The notes: a model not told the origin generated them from the letters alone. Positions 1 to 9,001 are shown, counted from the first letter of the stretch. The stretch is DNA of 64,000 nt from Paracidovorax citrulli (GCF_900100305.1 NZ_FNEY01000013.1:1-64000); one strand, 5' to 3'. Program-made: numbers and translations.

Positions 1-158
1 CCTTCGTTGCGAAAGCGGGCCATCCACTTGTAGCCGGTGCGCAGGCTCACGCCTGCGGCTTCGCTGGCTTGGCGCATCGTCCAGTTCTGCTGGAGCACTC
101 TGTCGACCAGAAGGGCTCGACCTGCGCGGGTCAATCGCGCATGCTTATGACTGTTCAT
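1..158 (-). CDS. IS481-family transposase, N-terminal part (runs off window)
   Basis: The minus strand reads MNSHKHARLTRAGRALLVDR and continues through a helix-turn-helix stretch (QASEAAGVSLRTGYKW) that is typical of the N-terminus of IS481-family DDE transposases. The catalytic core lies outside the window. The start is the ATG at 158-156. About 85 bases separate it from the presumed element end near 243, as expected for the left end of such an element. The transposase points away from the hydrolase genes, so the element lies just upstream of them. Family assignment is by recognition of the N-terminal motif only. Confidence 0.75.
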   Translation of the reverse strand, partial: MNSHKHARLTRAGRALLVDRVLQQNWTMRQASEAAGVSLRTGYKWMARFRNE

Positions 159-243
159 CCGGTGTCCTGTCCTGAGTTGCTGGGGCCTGGTAACCACAGC
201 TTCCCAGGTCGGGCCTGGATGAACAACCTATTGAGACATCACA
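1..243 (-). mobile_element. IS481-like insertion sequence, left end
   Basis: On the minus strand the outer boundary reads TGTGATGTCTCAATAGG, which begins with the TGT expected of IS481 family ends. Immediately outside it, at 244-249, lies CCTAGA. This matches the NCTAGN hexamer that Bordetella IS481 is known to use as target and to duplicate. The other end of the element and the second target copy are outside the window. The boundary at 243 is inferred from the TGTG and CTAG juxtaposition. Confidence 0.65.
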
Positions 244-289
244 CCTAGAGCCGGCTCTCCGCCCCCCAACCCCTTCAGGATCACCGACC

Positions 290-1549
290 GTGGACATAAC
301 AATCTCTCCCCCCGCGCTGCAGTACCGCGTGAACGGCGCGCGGCTGTGGCAGTCGCTGATGGACCTGGCGCGCATCGGCGCCACGCCGAAGGGCGGCGTG
401 TGCCGGCTGGCGCTCACCGCGCTGGACGGCGAGGGCCGCGACCTGTTCGTGCGCTGGGCGCGCGAGGCCGGCTGCAGCGTGCGCATCGACGCCATCGGCA
501 ACATCTTCGCGCGCCGCGCCGGGCGCGACGACAGCCTGCCGCCCGTGATGACCGGCAGCCACATCGACACCCAGCCCACCGGCGGCAAATTCGACGGCAA
601 CTACGGCGTGCTGGCCGGCCTGGAGGTGGTGCGCAGCCTGAACGATGCGGGCATCGAGACCGAGGCCCCCATCGAGGTCGCGGTGTGGACCAACGAGGAA
701 GGCTCGCGCTTCGTGCCCGTGATGATGGGCTCGGGCGTGTTCGCCGGCGCCTTCACCCTGGAGCATGCGCTCGCGCAGCGCGACGGCCACGGCACCAGCG
801 TGGCGGAGGCGCTGGCCGCCATCGGCTATGCCGGCCAGGCGGTGCCCACGCCCGCGGTGGGCGCGTACTTCGAGGCGCACATCGAGCAGGGGCCCGTGCT
901 GGAAACCAACGGCTGCGTGATCGGCGTGGTGCAGGGCGCCCTCGGGCAGCGCTGGTACGACGTGACCGTGCAGGGCATGGAAGCCCACGCGGGCCCCACG
1001 CCCATGGACCTGCGCCGCGACGCGCTGCTGGCCGCCGGCAGCCTGGTGGAAGAGGTGAACCGCATCGCCCTGGCGCACGCGCCGCACGCGCGCGGCACGG
1101 TGGGCGTGCTGGAGGTGTTTCCGAGTTCCCGCAACGTGATCCCCGGCAGCGTGCGCATGACCGTGGACCTGCGCGCCGCCGACGACGCGGTGCTGCTGCA
1201 GATGGACGCCGCCCTGCGCGAAGCCTGCGAGCGCATCGGCGCCGCCCGCCGCACGCCGGTGGCGGTGGAGCAGGTGGTGTACTTCCCCCCGCAGCCCTTC
1301 ACCCCCGAGCTGGTCGAAGGTGTGCGCGCCGACGCGGCTGCGCTGGGCTACAGCGCCATGGACGTGGTGAGCGGCGCCGGGCACGACGCCGTTTACCTGG
1401 CGCGCCTGGCCCCCACGGCCATGGTCTTCGTGCCGTGCGCGGACGGCATCAGCCACAACGAGATCGAGGACGCCGAACCCGAACACCTGGAAGCCGGCTG
1501 CAACGTGCTGCTGCACGCCATGCTGCGCAGCGCGGGGGTGGCCGCATGA
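290..1549 (+). CDS. Zn-dependent amidohydrolase, N-carbamoyl-L-amino-acid hydrolase / allantoate amidohydrolase family (M20)
   Basis: A 419-residue M20-type hydrolase that would cleave N-carbamoyl or ureido amides in the cytoplasm. The metal site is visible as GSHIDTQPTGGKFDGNYG (residues 89-106, His91 and Asp102), the catalytic/bridging acids as NEEGSRF (135-141), then AHIEQGPVLE, the dimer-interface motif AHAGPTPMDLRRDAL and the C-terminal ISHNE histidine. The likely start is the GTG at 290; the ribosome site is poor. The IS481 end lies only 46 bases upstream, so the native promoter may have been displaced. The stop overlaps the ATG of the next gene (ATGA), implying coupled translation. Exact substrate (carbamoyl amino acid, ureidoglycolate or allantoate) cannot be told from motifs alone. 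Confidence 0.85.
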   Translation: MDITISPPALQYRVNGARLWQSLMDLARIGATPKGGVCRLALTALDGEGRDLFVRWAREAGCSVRIDAIGNIFARRAGRDDSLPPVMTGSHIDTQPTGGKFDGNYGVLAGLEVVRSLNDAGIETEAPIEVAVWTNEEGSRFVPVMMGSGVFAGAFTLEHALAQRDGHGTSVAEALAAIGYAGQAVPTPAVGAYFEAHIEQGPVLETNGCVIGVVQGALGQRWYDVTVQGMEAHAGPTPMDLRRDALLAAGSLVEEVNRIALAHAPHARGTVGVLEVFPSSRNVIPGSVRMTVDLRAADDAVLLQMDAALREACERIGAARRTPVAVEQVVYFPPQPFTPELVEGVRADAAALGYSAMDVVSGAGHDAVYLARLAPTAMVFVPCADGISHNEIEDAEPEHLEAGCNVLLHAMLRSAGVAA

Positions 1550-3021
1550 CGATGAAGTTCCTGATCGCGCGCCTCAACCACGAGACCAACACCTTCTCGC
1601 CGGTGCCCACGCCGCTGGAAGCCTTCTCGCCCCGCTACGGGCAGGAGGCACTGCAGGACAACCTCGGCATGCGCACCGCCATGGCGGCCTTCATCGACCT
1701 GGCCCGGAGCCTGGACGCCGAGATGGTGACGCCCGTGTCGGCCATGGCCAACCCCAGCGGCCCGGTGCATGCCGCCGCCTACGACGAGCTCACGCGCCGC
1801 ATCGTCGAGGCCGCGCCCGGCTGCGACGCCATCCTGCTGGACCTGCACGGCGCCATGGTGGCCGAGAACAGCCCCGACGGCGAAGGCGACCTCCTGGAGC
1901 GCGTGCGCGCGGCCGCGCCGGGCGTGCCCGTGGCCGTGGCGCTGGACCTGCACGGCAACATCACGCCCAGGATGATCGCCCACGCCGACGTGATGGTGGG
2001 CTTCAAGACCTATCCGCACATCGACATGTACGAAACCGGCGAGCACGCCGGCCGCCTGCTGCTGGACATGCTGCAGGGCCGGGCGCGCTACACCGTGCGC
2101 TGGCATCCGCTGCCCATGATGGGACACACCCTGCGCAGCACCACGCTGCAAGGCGCGATGCTGCGGGCGGTGGACGCGGCGCGCGCGGCCGAGGCCGAAG
2201 GGGTTCCCGCCGCCACGGTGTTCGCGGGCTTCTCGCTCGCCGACATCGAAGCCCCCTGCATGAGCGTGGTCGTCACCGCCGACGCCGACGACCCCGCGCC
2301 GGCCCAGGCCGCCGCCGACCGCATCGCCGCCGCGATCTGGGAGGAGCGTGCGGAATTCATCTACGACAGCGAACCGCTGGACGCGTCGCTGCGGCGCGCC
2401 CAGGCCCTGGCCGAGGGCGCCGACCGCCCCGTGCTGCTGCTGGACCACAGCGACAACTGCATGTCGGGCGGCACCTGCGACTCCATGGACGTGCTGCAGG
2501 CCGCGCTGGCCGAAGGCCTGGAGGACATCGCCGTGGGCCCGCTGTGCGACCCCGAGGCCGTCGCCGAACTGGTCGCGGCCGGCATGAGCGCGCGCACCAC
2601 CGTCCGCCTGGGCAACAAGGTGCCGCTCACCCAGCTCGGCGTGGCCAAGGAGCCAGTGGCCGTCGAGGGCACGGTGGTGGCCATCAGCGATGGCGAATAC
2701 ACCGTCACCGGCCCTATCTACACCGGCCAGCGCTGCGCCATGGGCCGCACGGTGCTGTTCGACACGGGCAAGGCGCGCATCGTGGTGACCGAGCGCACGC
2801 ACGAACCCTGGGACCTGGGCGTCTTTTCCTGCGTGGGAGTGGACCCGGCGGCCCACCGCTTCGTGCTGCTCAAGTCGCGCATGTACTGCCGGCCGGTGTT
2901 CGTGCCGCTCTCGCACGCGCTGGTCGAATGCGACAGCCCCACCGGGGTGACGACGTCCAACTACGCGCTGTTTCCGTTCAGGAACGTGCGGCGGCCGGTG
3001 TTTCCGCTCGATCCGGCCTGA
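1546..3021 (+). CDS. M81-family metallopeptidase (microcystinase C / MlrC-like)
   Basis: A 491-residue protein starting MTMKFLIARLNHETNTFSP, the hallmark N-terminus of the MlrC family. The C-terminal domain contains LLLDHSDNCMSGGTCDSMDVL, with the expected metal-binding Asp, His and Gly-rich segment. MlrC proteins are Zn metalloproteins; microcystin degradation is the named activity of only one member, and most environmental homologues act on unknown peptides or amides. The 4-base ATGA overlap with the upstream amidohydrolase indicates one operon, so the pair probably acts in sequence on an amide or cyclic ureide substrate. That last point is inference. Transcription converges with the 3074 gene. 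Confidence 0.85.
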   Translation: MTMKFLIARLNHETNTFSPVPTPLEAFSPRYGQEALQDNLGMRTAMAAFIDLARSLDAEMVTPVSAMANPSGPVHAAAYDELTRRIVEAAPGCDAILLDLHGAMVAENSPDGEGDLLERVRAAAPGVPVAVALDLHGNITPRMIAHADVMVGFKTYPHIDMYETGEHAGRLLLDMLQGRARYTVRWHPLPMMGHTLRSTTLQGAMLRAVDAARAAEAEGVPAATVFAGFSLADIEAPCMSVVVTADADDPAPAQAAADRIAAAIWEERAEFIYDSEPLDASLRRAQALAEGADRPVLLLDHSDNCMSGGTCDSMDVLQAALAEGLEDIAVGPLCDPEAVAELVAAGMSARTTVRLGNKVPLTQLGVAKEPVAVEGTVVAISDGEYTVTGPIYTGQRCAMGRTVLFDTGKARIVVTERTHEPWDLGVFSCVGVDPAAHRFVLLKSRMYCRPVFVPLSHALVECDSPTGVTTSNYALFPFRNVRRPVFPLDPA

Positions 3022-3073
3022 GAACGTGGGCGTGGCGCAGACGGAGCGGGCGCACCGTCCTCAGGCCTGCAGG

Positions 3074-3415
3074 CTACTGCACGAGCTGCCAGAAGGTCAC
3101 CTGCGCGAACTTGGCATCGCTGGCCCAGGGGTCCCATATGGTCTTGTCGCCCTTGCTGCGGGCGCCGGGCCAGCCGCCGCCGACGATGAGCGCACCGCCG
3201 CGCGCCAGCGCCCCCACCTGCGACGCAGGAACGGAGCGCCAATGGCGCTGGCCCTGCACATGGTCCATGAGCGCATTGGCATTCATCCACGGCTGGTTGG
3301 GCAGGTATTGCTGAATCACGTACCAGACCGAATGGCTGCAGGAATTGGGATAAAGGGCCGCGGCCTTATCGCAGGCCTGCTGGAGTTTGGCGACCGCTGC
3401 AGCATCTACGGGCAT
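3074..3415 (-). CDS. Small protein with Cys/Trp-rich motif, candidate NlpC-like or toxin-like; function unknown
   Basis: A 113-residue protein, MPVDAAAVAKLQQACDKAAA..., without signal peptide. The ATG at 3415 has an AGGA nine bases upstream and overlaps the stop of the preceding gene by ten bases, which suggests translational coupling. The segment LYPNSCSHSVWYVIQQ places a Cys at the start of a predicted helix, followed by a Gly-rich strand region (GGALIVGGGWPG) and IWDPWASDAKF. That order recalls small cysteine amidases of the NlpC/P60 or T6SS Tae type, but I do not see an obvious catalytic His after the Gly-rich strand. The idea of an amidase effector is speculative; the open frame itself is convincing. 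Confidence 0.55.
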   Translation of the reverse strand: MPVDAAAVAKLQQACDKAAALYPNSCSHSVWYVIQQYLPNQPWMNANALMDHVQGQRHWRSVPASQVGALARGGALIVGGGWPGARSKGDKTIWDPWASDAKFAQVTFWQLVQ

Positions 3416-3976
3416 GGGGTGTGGTCCTGTGTCGATGAAGCCTTTGCGGTCTTCGCGGGGGAGGCACGGTAAAGGCGGGCTGCGCTGTCCCACCGCAGCG
3501 TGGGCAGGCGGTAGTCGCCGCCCTGCGCAGGCGAGCGCACCTGCAGCCGGATTTCCTGCGGAAGGCCGTCGCGCCAGCGACCCGGGCGCACCTCGAGGTC
3601 CTCGGGCGGGTCCACGGGAAAGAGGTGCGGCAACTGGGCCAGGCAACGGCCCGCCTCGTCCACCAGCAGCGGCAGGGGAAAGCGCTCCCATGGGGCATCC
3701 GCCGGCAGGTTGCGGTAATAGACATCGGTTAAACACCGCCACCAGGCGGACCCTGGCCGGCGCCCGGGCCGGTGCCTTGCCCACCGGGCGTTCGGTCAGG
3801 GCACACACGCGCGTCGCGTCGCGGTAGGGCGCCCACGCTGCAGGCAGCACCAGGTCGGCGCCGGGCGGCTGGCAGTGGGCGGGGTCGATGGCCGGGGACG
3901 CCTTGGTCCCCGCCTGGACCGCAGTGGACAGCGCAGCGGCCACCAGCCAGCCGGACCATGAAAGAACTGCGTTCAT
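3406..3976 (-). pseudogene. Exported protein of unknown function, single-base frameshift
   Basis: The start at 3976 gives MNAVLSWSGWLVAAALSTAV, ending QAG: a clear Sec signal peptide followed by a mature domain with paired cysteines (AHCQPPGAD, RVCALTER). The frame is lost at 3731-3733 in a run of three T (minus strand). Removing one T restores RLVAVLTDVYYRNLPAD and then about 100 more sensible residues to the TAG at 3408-3406. The downstream small gene starts inside its end. An exported protein translated just ahead of a possible cysteine amidase resembles an immunity/effector order, but no family was recognised. The frameshift could be real or a sequencing error in a homopolymer. Confidence 0.5.
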
Positions 3977-4224
3977 GGATGCATCAGGAAAAATGGAATG
4001 TTTCGGGCGCTTGCAGAGGCCTGGAGCCTCTGGCACGCATGGGACTGCAGGCGCGAAGTCTCGCCGCGGATTGCGGCAAATCGCTGCAAAACCCATCAGT
4101 TGGAAACTAATTGATTCAAAAATAACAGGCACAGCACAAAAAAGGTCGGGCGGCGCGGCAGAACGGTTGCGCCCCGCGCATACCCGTCGGTCCGGCGTTG
4201 CACCTCCAGGTCACGGCTGCTTCA

Positions 4225-4277
4225 CCCTGGTTAAGCACAATTGCGTACCAGGGTTTCTACGGCAGGCTGACTACAAT
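4225..4277 (+). promoter_or_regulatory. maeB promoter with overlapping inverted repeat
   Basis: The 386-base gap before maeB holds a -10-like TACAAT at 4272-4277. Just upstream is an inverted repeat with arms CCCTGGT (4225-4231) and ACCAGGG (4247-4253) flanking TAAGCACAATTGCGT. The right arm lies where the -35 region should be, so a bound protein would block RNA polymerase. No canonical -35 hexamer is visible. The rest of the gap (3977-4224) is AT-richer around 4100-4140 and shows no gene. Confidence 0.4.
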
Positions 4278-4362
4278 CTCACACCCTAAAACGCCGGCCC
4301 GCCCTGGAGCGCCCGCTTCCTGGCGAGGTCCGGCAGCCCTTCACAGAGCTGGAGACCCCTTG

Positions 4363-6675
4363 ATGTCCGATACCCCCCCGGTCAACACCACGCCTGACAA
4401 ACGCGCCCTGCTGCGCCAAGCGGCCCTCGAATACCACGAGTTTCCGAAACCGGGAAAGATCGCCATCGCCGCCACCAAGCAGATGGTCAACCAGCACGAT
4501 CTGGCGCTGGCCTACTCGCCGGGCGTGGCAGCGCCCTGCGAGGAGATCGTCAAGGACCCCGCCGCCGCCTTCCGCTACACGTCGCGCGGCAACCTCGTGG
4601 GCGTGATCTCCAACGGCACGGCGGTGCTGGGCCTGGGCGACATCGGCGCACTGGCCTCCAAGCCCGTCATGGAAGGCAAGGCCGTCCTGTTCAAGAAGTT
4701 CGCCGGCGTCGATGTCTTCGACATCGAGATCAACGAGAAGGACCCGGCCAAGCTCGTCGAGGTCATCGCCGCCCTGGAACCCACCTTCGGCGCCATCAAC
4801 CTCGAGGACATCAAGGCCCCCGACTGCTTCTACGTCGAGCGCGAACTGCGCAAGCGCCTGAACATCCCCGTCTTCCATGACGACCAGCACGGCACGGCCA
4901 TCACCGTGGCGGCGGCCATGCTCAACGCCCTGAAGGTGGTGGGCAAGGACATCGGCGAGGTGCGCCTGGTCACCTCCGGCGCGGGCGCCGCGGCGCTCGC
5001 CTGCCTGAACCTGCTGCTGAAGGTGGGTCTCAAGCGCGAGAACGTGTTCGTCACCGACCTGGCCGGCGTGGTCTATGAAGGCCGCACCGAGCTGATGGAC
5101 GAGGACAAGATCCAGTTCGCCCAGAAGACCGACGCCCGCACCCTGGCCGAAGTCATCGAAGGCGCCGACGTGTTCCTGGGCCTGTCGGCCGGCGGCGTGC
5201 TCAAGCCCGCCATGGTGGCGAAGATGGCGGCGCGCCCGGTCATCTTCGCGCTGGCCAACCCCAACCCGGAAATCACGCCCGAGGACGCCCACGCCGTGCG
5301 CGGCGACGTGGTGATGGCCACCGGCCGCACCGACTACCCGAACCAGGTCAACAACGTCCTGTGCTTCCCCTACATTTTCCGCGGTGCGCTCGACTGCGGC
5401 GCCACGACCATCACGCTGGAGATGGAGATCGCCGCGGTGCATGCCATCGCCGAGCTGGCCCAGGCCGAGCAGAGCGAGGTGGTGGCCGCGGCCTACGTGG
5501 GCGAGCCCCTGGCCTTCGGTCCCGAATACCTGATCCCGAAGCCGTTCGATCCGCGGCTGATGATCAAGATCGCGCCGGCCGTGGCCCAGGCCGCCGCCGA
5601 CAGCGGCGTGGCCCAGCGCCCCATCGCCGACATGGACGCCTACCGCGACCACCTGCAGACCTTCGTCTATGCCTCCGGCACGATGATGAAGCCCATCGTC
5701 AATGCCGCCAAGCTGGCCGCCAGGAAGCGGGTGGCCTACGCCGAGGGCGAGGAAGAGCGCGTGCTGCGCGCCGCCCAGATCGTGGTGGACGAGAAGATCG
5801 CCCGCCCCACCCTGATCGGCCGCCCGGCCATCATCGCCCAGCGCGTCGAGAAGTTCGGCCTGCGCCTGAAGGAAGGCGTGGACTACGACGTGGTCAACGT
5901 CGAGAACGACCACCGCTACCGCGACTTCTGGCAGACCTACCACCGCATGACCGAGCGCAAGGGCATCACCGTGCCCATCGCCAAGATCGAGATGCGCCGC
6001 CGCCTGGCGCTGATCGCCTCCATGCTGCTGCACAAGGGCGAGGTGGACGGCATGATCTGCGGCACCTGGGGGCACACCGCGCACCACCTGAACTACATCG
6101 ACCAGGTGATCGGCAAGCGCGCCGGCGTGAACACCTACGCCTGCATGAACGGCCTGTTGCTGCCCGACCGCCAAGTGTTCCTGGTGGACACGCACGTCAA
6201 CTACGACCCCACGGCCGAACAGCTGGCGGAGATCACCGTGATGGCGGCCGAGGAAATGATGCGCTTCGGCATCAAGCCCAAGGCGGCATTGCTGTCGCAC
6301 TCCAACTTCGGCTCCAGCACCCAGCCCAGCGCGGTGAAGATGCGGCAGACGCTGGAACTGCTGCGGGTGCAGGCTCCCTGGCTCGAAGTGGACGGCGAGA
6401 TGCACGGCGACGTGGCGCTGGACGCCGCGCTGCGCACCCAGGTCATGCCGCACAGCACGCTGGCCGGAAGCGCCAACCTGCTGGTGCTGCCCAACATCGA
6501 TGCGGCCAACATCTCCTACAACCTGCTCAAGACGGCGGCCGGCGGCGGCATCGCCATCGGCCCCGTGCTGCTCGGCGCGTCCGAGCCGGTGCACATCCTC
6601 ACGGCCAGCGCGACCGTACGGCGCATCGTCAATATGACAGCGCTCACGGTGGCGGACGCCAACGCCGCTCGCTGA
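4363..6675 (+). CDS. maeB: NADP-dependent malic enzyme with C-terminal phosphotransacetylase-like domain
   Basis: A 770-residue protein that would decarboxylate malate to pyruvate and CO2, supplying NADPH and linking the TCA cycle to gluconeogenesis. Residues 1 to about 430 form the malic enzyme domain: [14 protein letters not shown], the catalytic Lys region [26 protein letters not shown] and the nucleotide-binding [12 protein letters not shown]. Residues about 440-760 are phosphate acetyltransferase-like ([16 protein letters not shown], ending in LANP/LVLPN-type strands), usually a regulatory, catalytically dead domain sensing acetyl-CoA. The ATG at 4363 has GGAGA nine bases upstream and gives the family's usual N-terminus (MSDTPP...[10 protein letters not shown]). 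It is followed by a strong terminator. Confidence 0.95.
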   Translation: MSDTPPVNTTPDKRALLRQAALEYHEFPKPGKIAIAATKQMVNQHDLALAYSPGVAAPCEEIVKDPAAAFRYTSRGNLVGVISNGTAVLGLGDIGALASKPVMEGKAVLFKKFAGVDVFDIEINEKDPAKLVEVIAALEPTFGAINLEDIKAPDCFYVERELRKRLNIPVFHDDQHGTAITVAAAMLNALKVVGKDIGEVRLVTSGAGAAALACLNLLLKVGLKRENVFVTDLAGVVYEGRTELMDEDKIQFAQKTDARTLAEVIEGADVFLGLSAGGVLKPAMVAKMAARPVIFALANPNPEITPEDAHAVRGDVVMATGRTDYPNQVNNVLCFPYIFRGALDCGATTITLEMEIAAVHAIAELAQAEQSEVVAAAYVGEPLAFGPEYLIPKPFDPRLMIKIAPAVAQAAADSGVAQRPIADMDAYRDHLQTFVYASGTMMKPIVNAAKLAARKRVAYAEGEEERVLRAAQIVVDEKIARPTLIGRPAIIAQRVEKFGLRLKEGVDYDVVNVENDHRYRDFWQTYHRMTERKGITVPIAKIEMRRRLALIASMLLHKGEVDGMICGTWGHTAHHLNYIDQVIGKRAGVNTYACMNGLLLPDRQVFLVDTHVNYDPTAEQLAEITVMAAEEMMRFGIKPKAALLSHSNFGSSTQPSAVKMRQTLELLRVQAPWLEVDGEMHGDVALDAALRTQVMPHSTLAGSANLLVLPNIDAANISYNLLKTAAGGGIAIGPVLLGASEPVHILTASATVRRIVNMTALTVADANAAR

Positions 6676-6725
6676 CCGGCTCGGCCATAGCGAGCGCTAA
6701 CTTTAAGAGGCTCCGAACCCCTCCG

Positions 6726-6764
6726 GCGCCTGCTCAATTATTGAGCAGGCGCTTGCTTTTTGGG
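6726..6764 (+). terminator. Rho-independent terminator after maeB
   Basis: A 12-base-pair stem, GCGCCTGCTCAA with TTGAGCAGGCGC, closes a three-base loop and is followed by TTGCTTTTTG. It lies 50 bases after the maeB stop. Confidence 0.85.
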
Positions 6765-6830
6765 GGTCTTTACGTCACACTACTGGCTCGAAATTTCGGG
6801 TAAACCCGTAGTTTCTGAAAGGTGTAGTTG

Positions 6831-7235
6831 ATGCTGAAGGCCATCGCCATCCGGGCGTACACGGCAGGTATTGCATACGCTCTGGGTGCCGCGTTCGTTC
6901 TGGCCCCTCTCTCGGGGGAAGCCCGGAACGCTCCGTCCCCGGGCGGAACCGACACCATCGCATTGGCCGAACTTCCCACGCAAGGACGCGCCACCTTCCG
7001 TCTCATCCGCGAAGGCGGCCCCTTCCCCTACGACAAGGACGGCAGCGTCTTTGGCAACCGGGAGCGCCTGTTGCCCTCGCACAAGCGGGGCTACTACCGG
7101 GAATACACCGTCAGGACGCCGGGAGCGAGCAACCGTGGTGCACGGCGGATCGTATGCGGCGGCCCCCCGCGCACGCCGGACGCCTGCTACTACACCAGCG
7201 ACCACTACGCGAGCTTTCGGAAGATCGTGGAATGA
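6831..7235 (+). CDS. Secreted guanyl-specific ribonuclease (barnase/RNase Sa family)
   Basis: A 134-residue precursor. Residues 1 to about 32 look like a signal peptide (AIRAYTAGIAYALGAAFVLA, then PLSGEA). The mature part carries the microbial RNase core: GGPFPYDKDGSVFGNRE, GYYREYTVRTPG, RGARRIV and TSDHYASF. By analogy with barnase these supply the general base Glu (YREYT), the phosphate-binding Arg (RGARR) and the general acid His (DHY), all intact. It would hydrolyse RNA outside the cytoplasm, either nutritional or as a weapon. The barstar-like inhibitor gene lies 147 bases downstream on the same strand, which fits the need to protect the producer. The ATG at 6831 follows AAAGG. Confidence 0.85.
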   Translation: MLKAIAIRAYTAGIAYALGAAFVLAPLSGEARNAPSPGGTDTIALAELPTQGRATFRLIREGGPFPYDKDGSVFGNRERLLPSHKRGYYREYTVRTPGASNRGARRIVCGGPPRTPDACYYTSDHYASFRKIVE

Positions 7236-7382
7236 CTTGGCTCCGGGCCTTTGCGGGCAGGAGCCGATGCACAGAACGATCACGGGCCTGCCGACTCTTT
7301 TCCTGAAAACCGCGCCATCCGGGCGGTTTCCGGCGATATTCCTCATTGGTGACTACATAAAGAAAGAGCAGCGGAGATGGAA

Positions 7383-7802
7383 ATGCCACTTCGTAACGAC
7401 CAGGACAACCCACTGCGCGGCGTGCGCCCCAACATAGTGCAGTCGATCCGGGCCTTCCGCGTGCAGGATCTGCAGGCCTCCGCCCAGGCGCTCGGCCAGC
7501 ACTTCCTCTATGCCAACCTTGCGCACGCGCAGACCAAGCAGGACGTCCTGGAACTCATCGCGAGCCAGTTCATGTTCCCCGCGCACTTCGGCAAGAACTT
7601 CGATGCGCTGTACGACTGCATGACCGACCCCTTGCACAAATCGGGCCCGCAGCCCGGCTTCATCGTGGTACTGGAGCAGATTCCCACGACGGTGAAGTTC
7701 GACAAGGAAGCCCGCGAGCAGCTCCTGGACATCTTCCGCGAAGCGGCGGACTACTGGGGCGACCGCAAGATCGCCTTCCGGTGTTTCTATTCTTTTCTGT
7801 AG
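7383..7802 (+). CDS. Barstar-family ribonuclease inhibitor
   Basis: A 139-residue cytoplasmic protein with the barstar fold signature: a strand/helix segment (ELIASQFMFPAHFGKNFDALYDCMTD) that contains the FGKNFDALYD motif binding the barnase active site, and a C-terminal strand rich in aromatics. It would neutralise the secreted RNase encoded just upstream before export. I prefer the ATG at 7383 because GGAG at 7373-7376 is then six bases away; the ATG at 7377 directly abuts that site. A promoter-like TACATAA lies at about 7353, so it could also be expressed independently of the RNase. Confidence 0.85.
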   Translation: MPLRNDQDNPLRGVRPNIVQSIRAFRVQDLQASAQALGQHFLYANLAHAQTKQDVLELIASQFMFPAHFGKNFDALYDCMTDPLHKSGPQPGFIVVLEQIPTTVKFDKEAREQLLDIFREAADYWGDRKIAFRCFYSFL

Positions 7803-7836
7803 CCCGTTCTGCATCCAACAGCCAGGCAGAACGGGC
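7802..7836 (+). terminator. Perfect hairpin after barstar gene
   Basis: Arms GCCCGTTCTGC (7802-7812) and GCAGAACGGGC (7826-7836) pair perfectly over 11 bases and begin within the stop codon region of the barstar gene. There is no T-run after it, so it may act as an mRNA 3' end stabiliser or a weak terminator. Confidence 0.5.
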
Positions 7837-8000
7837 GAACGAGGCTAAAGAGGCCGTGGCAGAGCCCATCCAGATCGCTCTCGCTGCAGGCGCCGAGAAG
7901 ATGCCCACCGACAAGCTCGTGGACGTTTCCCCGCTCGCGCTGCGCATGAGCAGCCCGTTCAATGCGGGTTACTGGCTCGCTGCTGCCTGATTCGGTACAT

Positions 8001-8194
8001 CCCCCTGAGGCGCTGCGGGCCTCCGCGCCGCCGCCAGAAGCGGCTGCTCTTCGGGCACGTCCCCAGCCTGCGCAGGCAGGCTGTGAGCCGCGGCCCTCAG
8101 CCCCTTCTCTCTACGCGCTTCGCGCTACGGGAAGGGGGACGCAGCCGGCGCGGCGGGGCGGCCCTTGCGCGGCTGCTGCCGGCCTGGGCCGTGA
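8001..8194. repeat. Putative dispersed intergenic repeat of Comamonadaceae type
   Basis: The gap 7803-8239 has no convincing gene. From 8001 the sequence runs CCCCCTGAGGCGCTGCGGGC and contains a hairpin with arms CCCCTTC (8101-8107) and GAAGGGG (8131-8137) around TACGCGCTTCGCGCTACG, ending in GGCCTGGGCCGTGAC. I recall near-identical blocks between genes in Acidovorax and relatives. That is memory, and only one copy occurs in this window. Confidence 0.45.
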
Positions 8195-8239
8195 CCGTTT
8201 CAAGCGCCGTGACGGTATCTTGCTGCGGGGTTACATGGG

Positions 8240-9001
8240 TCAGGCGCAGGCCTGCGCCAGGGCCACGTAGTCGGCCACGGGTACTTCCTCGGCGCGGCGC
8301 TGGGTATCGAAGGTGCCGGTGAACTGGCGGGCTTCGAGCCAGCGGCCCAGGGTGTGGCGCAGCAGCTTGCGGCGCTGGCTGAAGGCCACCTGCACGAGTT
8401 CCTCGAGCAGCCGGGGCGCCACCGGCGCGGGAGCGGCGTGCGGCACCATGCGCACGACGGCGCTGTCCACGCGCGGGGGCGGGTCGAAGCTCTCGGGCGG
8501 CACGAAAAGCACGTCTTCCATGGCGTAGCGCCATTGCAGCATCACCGAAAGGCGGCCGTAGTCGCTGGTGGCGGGTTGGGCCACCATGCGGTCGATGACC
8601 TCTTTCTGCAGCATGAAGTGCTGGTCCTCGACGACGTCCACGTGCTCGAGCAGGTGGAAGAGGATCGGGGTGGAGATGTTGTAGGGCAGGTTGCCCACGA
8701 TCCGGATGCGGGTCGCGCCCAGGTCCGCGGCCACCGCGGAGAAATCCACCTTGAGCACGTCGGACTCGATCACGTCGAGCTGCCCGTGGCTGCGCAGGCG
8801 CTGGGCGAGGTCGCGGTCCAGCTCCACCACCGTCAGGCGGCCGAGCCGCTCGACCAGCGGCTGCGTGAGCGCGGCGAGGCCCGGGCCGATCTCCACCATC
8901 GGCTGGCCGGGCGCCGGCGCGATGGCACGGACGATGGCGTCGATGATGGCCTGGTCGGCCAGGAAGTGCTGGCCGAAGCGCTTGCGCGGAATGTGCTTCA
9001 T
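8240..9001 (-). CDS. rsmA: 16S rRNA (adenine1518-N6/adenine1519-N6)-dimethyltransferase
   Basis: A 253-residue KsgA/RsmA enzyme that dimethylates two adjacent adenines in helix 45 of 16S rRNA late in small-subunit assembly. It shows the N-terminal [11 protein letters not shown] signature (residues 6-16), SAM motif [12 protein letters not shown] (36-46), acidic VVELDRD (58-64) and the catalytic NLPYNIST (104-111). Length matches the family. Its ATG overlaps the surA stop by four bases (ATGA), so the two are cotranslated in an lptD-surA-rsmA operon, an arrangement also known in E. coli. Confidence 0.97.
   Translation of the reverse strand: MKHIPRKRFGQHFLADQAIIDAIVRAIAPAPGQPMVEIGPGLAALTQPLVERLGRLTVVELDRDLAQRLRSHGQLDVIESDVLKVDFSAVAADLGATRIRIVGNLPYNISTPILFHLLEHVDVVEDQHFMLQKEVIDRMVAQPATSDYGRLSVMLQWRYAMEDVLFVPPESFDPPPRVDSAVVRMVPHAAPAPVAPRLLEELVQVAFSQRRKLLRHTLGRWLEARQFTGTFDTQRRAEEVPVADYVALAQACA

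Noticed and set aside
7781-7990. Small open frame overlapping the end of the barstar gene
   Set aside because: No ribosome site, begins inside the barstar gene and crosses its perfect 3' hairpin; composition gives no support.
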